Shown piece after piece: positions 34,657 to 43,399 of a stretch of DNA of 64,000 bases (its first letter is position 1; each line of letters starts with the position of its first letter). A program made the position numbers and the translations under genes. The stretch spans positions 1-64,000 of the forward strand of contig NZ_JACJVN010000024.1 of assembly GCF_014212015.1 (NCBI RefSeq), given 5' to 3'. The notes below the pieces were generated by a model that was given only the letters and a program-made list of their open reading frames with translations, was not told where the DNA came from and did not search any database. This DNA comes from Cohnella lubricantis. GTDB lineage: Bacteria > Bacillota > Bacilli > Paenibacillales > Paenibacillaceae.

Positions 34657-35967
34657 ATGTGGAAAATTGCCATAGTGGACGATGATTTTCAAGTGCTGCG
34701 CGGCCTTCGCAGGGCGATTCCGTGGGAAGAGCTGGAGGCGGAGTTCGTCGGCGATGCGATCAACGGAGAAGAGGGCATTCGGTTAATTGAAGCCGCCAAT
34801 CCGGATATCATCATCACGGATATTTACATGCCTCATATGAGCGGCATCGAGATGATCGAGCAACTGAGGAGGAATCACTTTCCTGGGCGGTTCATCATTC
34901 TAAGCGGCTATAACGACTTCGAATTCGCCCGTACCGCCATTCGGCTTGGCGTCGAGGATTATTTGACGAAGCCAGGCACGGTTGAGCAGATCCGCGATGT
35001 GCTGACGAATACGATTGCCAAGCTGGAAGCGTCCTATCTGCAAAATATTGAACAGAATGAGCTCGCCAGCCGCAACGAGTCGCTTGATGGGATGACGAGT
35101 GAGGAATGGCTGGCGGCTGTCGTCTCCGGACAGCCGATGGTAACCGATCTTCCCGGTTCGAAGAAGGCGTGGAACGACAAGAGCCATCAGGTCATTGTGC
35201 TCGAAGCGGTTCGTACCGAACGGCTTCGGGGCGTATCCATCGCCGATTGGAACTTGTTCCAGTTCGCTATCGCCAATATTGCGATTGAGATTATGGGACA
35301 GGAAGGGTTCGACGCGGACTTCGTGTGGCTGTTCGGGAATTACGCGGCTATTATCATGCACGAAGATCTGAAGATTCCTCATGAGACTGCTAGAACGCAA
35401 GCAGATGCATTGGGAAGATTGTTAGTGGAGAGCATTCGCAAATACATTGGCTTGGAGCTGCGATATGGCCTTGGCGATGTCCGCTCCAGCTGGCAGGATA
35501 TCAAATTATCAGCCGATCAAGCGCTTCAATCGCTATTTGCCATGGCGGAAGCCGAGGAGAATCCCGCTGCCAGCACGCCAGGCAAGCCGGCCGCTGTCGC
35601 CTCGGCAGGTTCCGCTATGGGCAATTCGGGCAATCCGAAGCATAAGAAGGCCGTGGACTTCATGATTCGATATATCCATGAGCACTATGCAGAGGATCTG
35701 ACGCTGGAGGAATTCGCCAAGCAGCTGTATATTTCGAAGAACTATTTAAACCAATTGTTCAAAAAGGTGACTGGCGAGACGCTCACCAACTACATTATTC
35801 GGGTACGCATCGAGAAGGCGAAGTCGCTGCTGTTCGAGGGCAACCATCTGATCTATGAGGTCGCCGAGATGGTCGGATATCAGAATGTTCCTTACTTCAC
35901 CACCCTGTTCAAGAAGTACTGCGGGGTTACTCCCAGCGAATTGACCCGCCGTCAGATCAAACAGTAG
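34657..35967 (+). CDS. YesN-type response regulator with AraC domain
   Basis: 436 residues: receiver domain (IVDDDFQVLRG; phospho-Asp about 55 in IITDIYMP; Lys in YLTKPG), a long middle segment, and a C-terminal AraC double HTH (LTLEEFAKQLYISKNYLNQL; YEVAEMVGYQNVPYFTTLFK). The ATG at 34657, 8 bases after AAGGAGG, is chosen over one two codons earlier. It likely activates the binding-protein gene downstream and the permease operon upstream. Confidence 0.93.
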   Translation: MWKIAIVDDDFQVLRGLRRAIPWEELEAEFVGDAINGEEGIRLIEAANPDIIITDIYMPHMSGIEMIEQLRRNHFPGRFIILSGYNDFEFARTAIRLGVEDYLTKPGTVEQIRDVLTNTIAKLEASYLQNIEQNELASRNESLDGMTSEEWLAAVVSGQPMVTDLPGSKKAWNDKSHQVIVLEAVRTERLRGVSIADWNLFQFAIANIAIEIMGQEGFDADFVWLFGNYAAIIMHEDLKIPHETARTQADALGRLLVESIRKYIGLELRYGLGDVRSSWQDIKLSADQALQSLFAMAEAEENPAASTPGKPAAVASAGSAMGNSGNPKHKKAVDFMIRYIHEHYAEDLTLEEFAKQLYISKNYLNQLFKKVTGETLTNYIIRVRIEKAKSLLFEGNHLIYEVAEMVGYQNVPYFTTLFKKYCGVTPSELTRRQIKQ

Positions 35968-36066
35968 TGGATTGTGAAAGTTTTGCGTTCAGTGCTCATC
36001 TATACTGTCATAGAGCCCGATGCTAGTATGATCATGCAAGCAAAATCTAGTAGGGGGTATACAGCA

Positions 36067-37422
36067 ATGGCATTCGTAGCTAGAAAGTGGTCTGTGGCAT
36101 TAGCATTAACGATGCTCGCCGGCGTAATGGCGGCATGCGGCAGCAATTCGAACGATGGTAATGGCGCCTCCAGCGCTTCTCCTTCGTCTCCTGCTTCCTC
36201 TTCCGCATCGTCTTCCGCATCGCCCGCCGCTTCATCTTCCGAACCGGTGAAGCTGACAATCGCCTGGTGGGGCTCGCAGGAGCGCCATGACGCGACACAG
36301 AAGGCACTTGAGCAGTATACAGCGCTTCATCCGAACGTTACCTTCGAGACACAGTTCTCTGGATGGGACGGCTACTTCGACAAGCTGGCTGTGCAATACT
36401 CCGCAGGGAGCGCGCCCGATATCATCCAGATGGACGCAGCTTACGTGAACGACTATGTCGGCCGCGGCCTGCTGGCAGACATCGGAAGCATCAATACCGC
36501 CGACGTCGATCCGTCCTTGATCGCATCCGGCAAGGTGAACGGAACGTTGTACGCGATGCCGCTCGGCGTAGCCGCGCTCGGCATGGTATACGATAAGACC
36601 GTCGTAGACAAATTGGGCCTGACGCCTCCGAGCTTCGAATGGACTTGGGACGATTACTTCGCCTTCGGCGAAGCTGCTAAAGCCAAGCTTGGCAAGGATA
36701 AATACGTGTTCGAAGACCAATCGGCTGACTTGGTCGACTACACGGCTTACCAATACAGCATGGGCAAAGGTTATATCTACAACGATCAAGGCAAGCTGGC
36801 CATCGACAAGGACACTTGGCTCCAATACATGACGAAGATGAGCGAGCTCCGTGACAAAGGCATTCTGACGCCGGCCGACCTCACCGCGACGGATAAGGAG
36901 CTCGACCCGCAGCTTGATAACGTTGTCAATGGCAACGCGATTGCACGACATCTGTTCTCCAACCAAGTAGGCGCTATCGATGCGCTTAAGCCAGACACCT
37001 ACGGTTATGCGGCATTGCCGAAAGGCACGGAAGCCGGCGGCTGGCTGAAGCCGGGCATGTTCTGGAGCGTCAACGCTCAATCCAAGCATACCGAAGAAGC
37101 TAAGGCCTTCATCGATTGGTTCATCAACGACGTGGATGCAGGCAAGACGCTGGGGTTGACCCGCGGTACGCCGGTATCGAGCAAGGTTGTTGAAGCTTTG
37201 ACACCGAACTTCAGCGAAGCGGATAAGACGAGCATCGACTTCATTAACAAAGTGGCTCCGGACGCTCAGCAATTCATTAATGATCCGCAAGGCTGGGGCA
37301 ACTTCAAGAACGAATACAAGACGATCGTCGAAGAGATTCAGTTCGGCCAGACGACGCCGGAGCAGGCGTACGACAAGCTGATGAAGAAAGCCGCGGAATT
37401 CGAAGCGGCAGCAGCCCAGTAA
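36067..37422 (+). CDS. sugar-binding lipoprotein of ABC transporter
   Basis: 451 residues with lipobox LAGVMAACGS, so it is tethered outside the membrane, followed by a Ser/Ala linker and an SBP_bac_1 fold (KLTIAWWGSQERHDATQ; DIIQMDAAYVNDYVGRGLL). It delivers oligosaccharide to the two permeases at 31-33 kb. It is placed after the two-component genes. GGGGG lies 9 bases before the ATG; an upstream in-frame extension carries no site and would hide the signal peptide. Confidence 0.93.
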   Translation: MAFVARKWSVALALTMLAGVMAACGSNSNDGNGASSASPSSPASSSASSSASPAASSSEPVKLTIAWWGSQERHDATQKALEQYTALHPNVTFETQFSGWDGYFDKLAVQYSAGSAPDIIQMDAAYVNDYVGRGLLADIGSINTADVDPSLIASGKVNGTLYAMPLGVAALGMVYDKTVVDKLGLTPPSFEWTWDDYFAFGEAAKAKLGKDKYVFEDQSADLVDYTAYQYSMGKGYIYNDQGKLAIDKDTWLQYMTKMSELRDKGILTPADLTATDKELDPQLDNVVNGNAIARHLFSNQVGAIDALKPDTYGYAALPKGTEAGGWLKPGMFWSVNAQSKHTEEAKAFIDWFINDVDAGKTLGLTRGTPVSSKVVEALTPNFSEADKTSIDFINKVAPDAQQFINDPQGWGNFKNEYKTIVEEIQFGQTTPEQAYDKLMKKAAEFEAAAAQ

Positions 37423-37445
37423 AACCTCATAAAGAGTAACACCAG

Positions 37446-37482
37446 TGCAGGCGACAATCAGATGCTGATTTGTCGCCTGCTT
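37446..37482 (+). terminator. terminator of binding-protein gene
   Basis: GCAGGCGACAA pairs perfectly with TTGTCGCCTGC, followed by TTTGCTT. Confidence 0.75.
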
Positions 37483-37490
37483 TGCTTATC

Positions 37491-37502
37491 AAGGAGGTGA
37501 TT
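37491..37502 (+). promoter_or_regulatory. perfect Shine-Dalgarno sequence without a gene
   Basis: AAGGAGGTGATT is fully complementary to the 3' end of Bacillales 16S rRNA, yet no start codon opens a frame of any length behind it (GTG ATT CTA TAG is inside it). Confidence 0.6.
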
Positions 37503-37536
37503 CTATAGATAAAGCCATAATCTTAATGTCGTCTGG

Positions 37537-37550
37537 TGTAACCGCTTTCT
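37537..37550 (+). promoter_or_regulatory. cre-like site before the GH16 gene
   Basis: TGTAACCGCTTTCT matches the CcpA core TGWAANCGNTNNCA at all but the last base, 27 bases before the start codon; it would give glucose repression. Confidence 0.5.
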
Positions 37551-37576
37551 AATCTTGATTTAGAGCGAGGAGGAGA

Positions 37577-39256
37577 ATGATGGAGATCAAGAAATGGGGA
37601 ATTGCCGTACTTGCATCCGTATTCGTAGTACCGGTTCTCTTGTTCGGAGGCGATCAATCTGCACAGGCAGCGGATACGCCGCCCAATCCAATTGACAAGC
37701 CAGGATGGGTACTGACGAAGAATGATGAGTTTAACGGTTCTACGTTGGATACCAACTTATGGGTGCCCCGATATCTGGGATTCCGAACGTCAACCGATCG
37801 AGGCAATGCTGAATACACATTCCGCGATGGCAGCCTAGTCCTGCAGGTGAATAGCAACACGCCTAATTATTTCGCCAGCGGAGATCAAATGAAAGTCTCC
37901 AGCATCCAAACCGCACAAGGAGATTTCCATCAAGCATCTTATGTCAAAGATCATAACGAGCCGTATGTTAGCCATTTCTCTCAGAAGTACGGCTATTTCG
38001 AGATCCGGGCCAAAGGCCAATCGGATCGGTCGGGACATGCCGCATTCTGGATGAATACGGATGATCCCAGCATTTATCAACAGTCTTCCAGAAATACTAC
38101 GGAACAGCTGGAGATCGATATATTCGAGAACTTTAGACGAGACCAGTATCGATTCAACCTCTACAACCCTGCCAATTCCGGAGTTGGCAATACTAATGGC
38201 GGAACCTATGCGTTCGACTTCTCGGAGGACTACCATATCTATGCGATGGAGTGGTCCCCCGAATACGTAAGATATTATGTAGATAATCAACTGGTTAAAC
38301 AACTGGATGGAACCAATGTCGTAGACAAGCCGATGTTCGTCTATTTATCTCTTTACGTTAATACCTGGGGAGGAGACTCTTCGCCAACTTATCCTGCTGA
38401 ATTCGCCATCGATTACTTCAGAGCCTATCAGAAAGCCGAGTCGGCAGATGGGGTTATCTACCAAGCGGAAGATTTGCCGACGACTTTATCTTCTGGCGTA
38501 TCGAAGGAGACGTGGAACGATGGAGCGAGCGGCGGGGGATGGGTGAAGATTCTCTCCGATTCCACGGGCGACTACGTTGACTTTACGGCGAATGTCCCTT
38601 CCTCAGGCGAGTATAATGTCATTACCGGTTACCGAAGCGCAACGACCAGAGGCACCGCCCAGTTATCCATCAACGGGCAAGATCACGGCTCGCCAATCGA
38701 TATGTATGGTTCCACGGCCGTATTCAAGGAAGCATCGACGACTGTTAATTTCGGTTCTGCCGGCAACAAGACATTCCGATACCGAGTTACGGGCAAAAAT
38801 TCGAGCAGCACGGGTTATCAGCTTGGGATCGATTATATTAAACTTGTTCCAGCAAACAATGGCATTGTAAACGGCGCTACTTACAAAATTAAAAATTTGG
38901 CCACCGGCAAGTATTTGGACAGCGGCTCCGATGGTTTGGTCGAACTCGCTTCGAACACGATCTATGACGACCAAGATTGGATCGTAACCCAAGATTCATC
39001 TGGCTATTGGACGATTAAGAATGCCAGAACGGGACGTTATTATTTAGATACCGATAGCACGAACAATAGGGTCATCTGGAATTCGGGCGAGATTATCAAC
39101 GATTCCTTATGGAGTCTTGAATCGGCCTCAGGCGGCTTCCGCGTGAAGAATAAATATTCAGGGAGAGCCTATATGTATGGTAACACTGCCAATGAAGTGA
39201 AGTGGAATACGGGATCTGCGGATTCAAACACGATCTGGGTGTTCGAGAAGAAATAG
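37577..39256 (+). CDS. secreted GH16 glycanase with binding modules
   Basis: 559 residues. Signal peptide (MEIKKWG, hydrophobic run, AQAAD). The GH16 domain spans about 40-290, with the catalytic motif EIDIFE near 178-183. A galactose-binding-like beta-sandwich module (YQAEDLPTT...GIDYIKLVP, about 293-425) follows, then a ricin-type beta-trefoil (430-559) with WIV, WSL and WVF repeats. GH16 enzymes cut beta-1,3/1,4 glucans or galactans; GH50 and GH27 nearby make a galactan possible. A GAGGAGGAG site precedes the ATGs. Confidence 0.87.
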   Translation: MMEIKKWGIAVLASVFVVPVLLFGGDQSAQAADTPPNPIDKPGWVLTKNDEFNGSTLDTNLWVPRYLGFRTSTDRGNAEYTFRDGSLVLQVNSNTPNYFASGDQMKVSSIQTAQGDFHQASYVKDHNEPYVSHFSQKYGYFEIRAKGQSDRSGHAAFWMNTDDPSIYQQSSRNTTEQLEIDIFENFRRDQYRFNLYNPANSGVGNTNGGTYAFDFSEDYHIYAMEWSPEYVRYYVDNQLVKQLDGTNVVDKPMFVYLSLYVNTWGGDSSPTYPAEFAIDYFRAYQKAESADGVIYQAEDLPTTLSSGVSKETWNDGASGGGWVKILSDSTGDYVDFTANVPSSGEYNVITGYRSATTRGTAQLSINGQDHGSPIDMYGSTAVFKEASTTVNFGSAGNKTFRYRVTGKNSSSTGYQLGIDYIKLVPANNGIVNGATYKIKNLATGKYLDSGSDGLVELASNTIYDDQDWIVTQDSSGYWTIKNARTGRYYLDTDSTNNRVIWNSGEIINDSLWSLESASGGFRVKNKYSGRAYMYGNTANEVKWNTGSADSNTIWVFEKK

Positions 39257-39274
39257 TGTAATTGCGATAAAGAC

Positions 39275-39303
39275 CTGGGGCTATTGCTGCCCCAGGTTTT
39301 ACT
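39275..39303 (+). terminator. terminator of GH16 gene
   Basis: CCTGGGGC and GCCCCAGG stem followed by TTTTACTTTTTTT. Confidence 0.85.
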
Positions 39304-39431
39304 TTTTTTGCCCGCAGCTGAACTGGAAGATTTCACCTGTGGGTGATCGCGTTACCATATGAGATAATGGAACGCGAATATACATATAGAGGGGAGCCTA
39401 TGATACTTTCTCACCCTATTATCGCTCTGAG

Positions 39432-39638
39432 GTGACGCTGTGTATCGCCAATAAGGCTGCGGCGGTTGGCACCTATCGGGTCATTATCTGGGAATGTCGG
39501 CGGTCCTGGTTCGGCATGCCGATGAAGTGGAGCCTTCCGGGGAGCAAGATTGCGGGCTATTGGATGAACCGCTCCTACGAGCAGGCGGCGTCAGAATTGG
39601 AGGCTCGAATCCGCGCCTTCCTTCACCTACCCGTCTAA
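39432..39638 (+). CDS. small hypothetical protein
   Basis: 68 residues from a GTG that overlaps the stop of an 11-codon frame beginning at 39400 after GGGGAG. The C-terminal half (PGSKIAGYWMNRSYEQAASELEARIRAFL) looks folded. It may be coupled to the 11-codon frame or be one gene broken by a shift there. No family recognised. Confidence 0.35.
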   Translation: MTLCIANKAAAVGTYRVIIWECRRSWFGMPMKWSLPGSKIAGYWMNRSYEQAASELEARIRAFLHLPV

Positions 39639-39649
39639 CGCTTCGAGCG

Positions 39650-39683
39650 ACACTCGCGACCGACCAGGCTGCGAGTTTTTTTC
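39650..39683 (+). terminator. terminator
   Basis: ACTCGC and GCGAGT arms around a GACCGACCAGGCT loop, then a run of seven T. Confidence 0.6.
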
Positions 39684-39803
39684 TTTCCGTAGACCCATTT
39701 ACGATATCTGTATATGTGCTATCATAGTAAATATTGCCTAATAATTGACTAGTTTCAAGCCCAATAGTCCTATTATTTCGAACCCGTCATAGGGGGTTGA
39801 AGA

Positions 39804-40612
39804 ATTGAGAAAGCTGCACATTGAGTCAGCCTATAATTAAACGCAAGGTCGTCCTTCCGGACCTCGGAAGAGCATATCAGAAGGTATTCGGGGATATTAT
39901 CTCCGATTTGACGCCAGCCAAAGATTTGATGTTTAATCTAGCCAGCATGAACGTGAAGGATGAATATCTGTTCCAGCATGCCGTCGATGTAGCGGTCCTC
40001 TCGGGAATCGTCGGGATCGCGAAAGGCTATAACCGGAATCAATTAACCGAACTGGGCGTTGGAGCTCTTCTCTGCGACATCGAAATGACGACGGTAGCAG
40101 ATGATTTATGGAAGCGAGAAGGCTCGTTAACGCTGGAACAGAAAGATCTTATCCAGAAGCATACTATTGAAGGCTTCGAGATCTTGCGCAAGCAGCACGA
40201 CATCTCGCTGCTATCCGCTCATTGCGCTCTGCAGCATCATGAGAGATTCGACGGCTCCGGGTATCCCCGGGGTCTCCGCGGCAAGGAGATTCATGAATAT
40301 GCCCAGATCGCAGCGATTGCTGATGTATACTGCGCGCTGACGTCTGCCAGGGCCTATCTCTTCGCCAATGGGAATCAGTGGTTCGACGTGAATCTGATCA
40401 AGATTTTCTGCAACCATATCGCTGTATTTCCAGTGGCTGCCACCGTATTGTTGAACACGGGGCAGGTGGGCGTCGTATCCTCGGTGAATCCAGACGCATC
40501 GCACAGGCCATTCGTACGGATTGTTAAGGAATCCAATGGCGAGCCGCCGGCAGCCGCTTATGAGATCGATCTTCGGAAGCAAATGAACCTCACGATCGTC
40601 AAGGAACTCTAA
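39804..40612 (+). pseudogene. HD-GYP-type gene with deleted N-terminus
   Basis: A TTG at 39804 after AGGGGG opens MRKLHIES, the usual beginning of Paenibacillus HD-GYP proteins, but this frame stops at 39837. The rest reads in another frame, open from a TTG at 39821, as IIKRKVVLPDLGRAYQKVFGDII to the end. About 70 or more N-terminal codons appear missing at the junction. HHERFDGSGYPRG, the GYP part, is intact, but the HD pair is LLCDIEM instead of LLHDIGK, so c-di-GMP hydrolysis is unlikely even if the 263-codon frame is translated. Confidence 0.7.
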
Positions 40613-40645
40613 TTCACAACGAGAGAGAAGGAGCAGGATGGAAGA

Positions 40646-41530
40646 ATGCCCAGAATCTTAAAACCGATCTTAGCCGTTCCCTTTACATTACTCTTCATAT
40701 TCGCTTTAGCCATCCTCCCTCACTTGTTCCAGCTGAACGGAGGCGGCGGTCTCCATCTGGATTGGTCCGGCAGCATGTCCAGCGTGAAGGATTACTTCGC
40801 CGGCATCGGAACGGGAGAGTCGTTCCGATTCATCTCGGGAAGGAAGGAGCTGTCCTTCTGGGAGCAGATCGGCGGTTACTTCCGCACCTCATTGTTCTAC
40901 ATTGCAATCGGAGCGCTTGCGGGGACGACCATCGGCATCTTGGTCGGCATCTACTTCTCGCTGTCACGCGCGGCCTGGCTTAAGCGTGGAGTTGACCTGG
41001 CGGCTTCGATACCCGACTTCGTCCTCATTATCTTGCTGCAATCGCTAGTGATCTTCGTGGGCAAGAGTACGGGCGTGTTCGTCTTTAAGTTCGCCAGCAT
41101 CTCTTCCAAGGATCCCGCGATTGCGCTGCCCTTGATCTCCTCGATTATTATACCAGCCAGCTACATGATCCGAAGCGTGGCGCTGCAGATGAAGCTGACG
41201 ATGACGGAGGATTATATTAATGTGGCGAAGTCTCGCGGATTCAGCAAGCCGCACATCGTGTTCTTCCACGCGCTGCCCAATGTTCTTCCGTTTATCAAGA
41301 CGGATATCAACAAGCTGTTAGGCATTCTGATCGGCAATATGTTCATCGTGGAATTCCTCTATAACTTGCGGGGCGTCACGAAGCTGCTGTTCACGGACAC
41401 CTTCTCCAATAATGGGTATCAGTACGCGCTTGCCGTTAACGGGCTGCTTGCGCTGGTTATCGTCTACACGGTGGTATACGTTCTGCTAAGAATCTATCTA
41501 TGGGGATGGGAGAAGGTGTTCAGCCGATGA
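40646..41530 (+). CDS. oligopeptide-type ABC permease (DppB/OppB-like)
   Basis: 294 residues, six membrane segments, BPD_transp_1. The ATPase-contact loop reads YINVAKSRGFSKPHIVFFHALPN, typical of the DppB group. The stop overlaps the next permease start (ATGA). No peptide-binding protein or ATPase gene lies near, so it either borrows both or does something other than peptide import. AGAAGGAG precedes the ATG at a somewhat long distance. Confidence 0.85.
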   Translation: MPRILKPILAVPFTLLFIFALAILPHLFQLNGGGGLHLDWSGSMSSVKDYFAGIGTGESFRFISGRKELSFWEQIGGYFRTSLFYIAIGALAGTTIGILVGIYFSLSRAAWLKRGVDLAASIPDFVLIILLQSLVIFVGKSTGVFVFKFASISSKDPAIALPLISSIIIPASYMIRSVALQMKLTMTEDYINVAKSRGFSKPHIVFFHALPNVLPFIKTDINKLLGILIGNMFIVEFLYNLRGVTKLLFTDTFSNNGYQYALAVNGLLALVIVYTVVYVLLRIYLWGWEKVFSR

Positions 41531-42447
41531 ACAAGACTTTAGCGATTGGACTTGCGATAACGGCGATACTGTTCGCGGCGGCTCTGTTCGGCCAATGGCT
41601 CGCCCCTTATGATCTGCACCATCAATTGAAGATCGACTACATTCTGGATGACTCGGGCAAAGGTTATCTGATCGCGCCGCCTAGCCCGCCGGGATCCGAT
41701 TATCCGCTAGGTACCGACAAGGATGGCTACGACTTATTGACCAAGCTTCTGAATGGAGCCAGGTATACCGTCCTCCTCTCAATCGGCATTGCCTTGGCCC
41801 GAATCTTCATCGGCGGCTCACTGGGCATGTTCATGGGTTATTACGGGAAGCAAACCGTGAAGCCCGCTTCAGGATCCTCCTCGTGGAATATGCTGAACGG
41901 AATTCCGGTATTCATCATCTCCTGGTTCGTGCTGCGAGGCATCACCACTAATTCAAGCCTCTCGCCGCTGTCGCTATCGCTACTCACTGGTGTGGTGCTT
42001 ACCGCTGTCGGAATTCCCTCCGTCGTCTCTTCGGTGAAGGGGAAGACTCAGGTCATTCGTGACAGGCAGTTCGTCCAAGCGGCCCAATCGCTTGGAGCGG
42101 GGCATTGGAAGATCGTGCGCTCCCATCTGTTCCCTCATCTGAAGGAGAACCTGCTCGTTCTGATCGTCCAAGAAGTCATTCTGGTGCTGGCGTTGTTCGG
42201 GCAGCTCGGGATCTTCAATATCTTCGTCGGCGGCACGACAATGTACTTCGATATGCTCGAGTATCACAGCCGCACGAACGAATGGGGCGGACTGATCGCG
42301 CAATGGAGAGATCTTAAGGGCATCTATCCGTGGATCTTCTACTATCCGCTCGCCGCTTATATTCTGCTGATCATGGGGCTTCACTTCATTGCCCATGGCC
42401 TCGAAGCGATGTACAAGAAGAGATACGCGAAGTTCTCTCATTTATAA
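41527..42447 (+). CDS. oligopeptide-type ABC permease (DppC/OppC-like)
   Basis: 306 residues, coupled by ATGA to the DppB-like gene. It has the DppC-type N-terminal helix and periplasmic PSPPGSDYPLGTDKDGYDLL segment, and an ATPase-contact loop FVQAAQSLGAGHWKIVRSHLFP. Followed by an intrinsic terminator, so the two genes form a unit without further transporter parts. Confidence 0.85.
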   Translation: MNKTLAIGLAITAILFAAALFGQWLAPYDLHHQLKIDYILDDSGKGYLIAPPSPPGSDYPLGTDKDGYDLLTKLLNGARYTVLLSIGIALARIFIGGSLGMFMGYYGKQTVKPASGSSSWNMLNGIPVFIISWFVLRGITTNSSLSPLSLSLLTGVVLTAVGIPSVVSSVKGKTQVIRDRQFVQAAQSLGAGHWKIVRSHLFPHLKENLLVLIVQEVILVLALFGQLGIFNIFVGGTTMYFDMLEYHSRTNEWGGLIAQWRDLKGIYPWIFYYPLAAYILLIMGLHFIAHGLEAMYKKRYAKFSHL

Positions 42448-42457
42448 AGCTGCGAAT

Positions 42458-42486
42458 CAGGCCTGTGATCCGGCCTGATTTTTTTG
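42458..42486 (+). terminator. terminator of orphan permease pair
   Basis: AATCAGGCC and GGCCTGATT arms with TGTGATC loop and T-run. Confidence 0.8.
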
Positions 42487-42605
42487 CGTGTACGCTTAAA
42501 GATGCCGCACCTCTCTCTGCAAAATGCAGCGGTTCGGACACGCCCAGACATGATATGATTAAATATCAGACTCTCTCGACAAGGGGCGAACGGAACATTG
42601 GGCAA

Positions 42606-42719
42606 ATGGAGGCACAGCATCTTACCGTTCTAAGTGCCATTCTGATCTGCCTGGCGGTCTTGGTCCTCATGGGGGCATGGTTCTCCCGGCGGCTCAGGCG
42701 CCGCCCCGGGTCCGGTTAA
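42606..42719 (+). CDS. possible single-span membrane peptide
   Basis: 37 codons: MEAQHL, one hydrophobic helix (TVLSAILICLAVLVLMGAWF) and an Arg-rich end. There is no good ribosome site, and it runs into the surface-protein remnant in a different frame, so it may be junction debris. Confidence 0.2.
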   Translation: MEAQHLTVLSAILICLAVLVLMGAWFSRRLRRRPGSG

Positions 42720-43305
42720 CTTCCGCATCCGCAACCAGACAGCAGACGGGAGATATACGCTGAACTATCGATCGACAGACCATGCAGGCAATGCGGAGGC
42801 GATTCAATCCATCCCGTTCAAGCTGGATACGACCGCGCCCACAATATCGGTGGCAGGTCTAGTTTACGGCGCGTTCGAGGATTCCTCGGATCTAACGCCA
42901 ATTGTGCAATTGGAAGATGTTGGTTCCGGTATCGATCATACGCGAACAATCCTCACGCTGGATGGGACCAGCCTGGAGCTCGGCGCGGCCATACCGCTGT
43001 ATGCGCTGCCTCTCGGTTCGCATACGCTTATCGTGACAACTAGCGATATGGCGGGGAATACGAGCAGCCGGACGATTCTGTTCGAGACGCAGACCGGCAT
43101 CCCCTCGCTGAAGGCGTTGATCGATCGCTTCCGCAATGCGGGATGGATCGACAACAACGGCATAGCCAACAGCTTGCGAAGCAAATTGAAGGCGAATCAA
43201 TTGGCTGCTTTCGTCCATGAGGTCGAAGCTCAAAGAGGCAAGCACATTGCCGATCAGGCTGCCGATTACTTGCTTCGGGACGCTGAATTCTTGTTGTCTA
43301 ACTAA
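42646..43305 (+). pseudogene. C-terminal remnant of a large surface protein
   Basis: An open frame without a start. It encodes TADGRYTLNYRSTDHAGNAE, a pattern of the Ig-like domains at the ends of large secreted Paenibacillus hydrolases, then LDTTAPTISVAG (start of another such domain), then an FIMAH-like helical end (LKALIDRFRNAGWIDNNGIA...). About 200 residues survive. The N-terminal bulk of the protein is absent from the window, so a deletion is likely. Confidence 0.7.
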
Positions 43306-43334
43306 TGGATTAATATATAATTAATGGTATAACC

Positions 43335-43371
43335 GAAGCCGGCACCAGAAGCTGATTTCTGTGCCGGCTTC
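43335..43371 (+). terminator. strong hairpin before GH35
   Basis: GAAGCCGGCAC pairs perfectly with GTGCCGGCTTC. Without a clear T-run after it, it could be a terminator of the remnant or a leader structure of the GH35 gene 29 bases downstream. Confidence 0.55.
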
Positions 43372-43399
43372 ACGATTATCTGTGGCAGGTGGAGAATAA

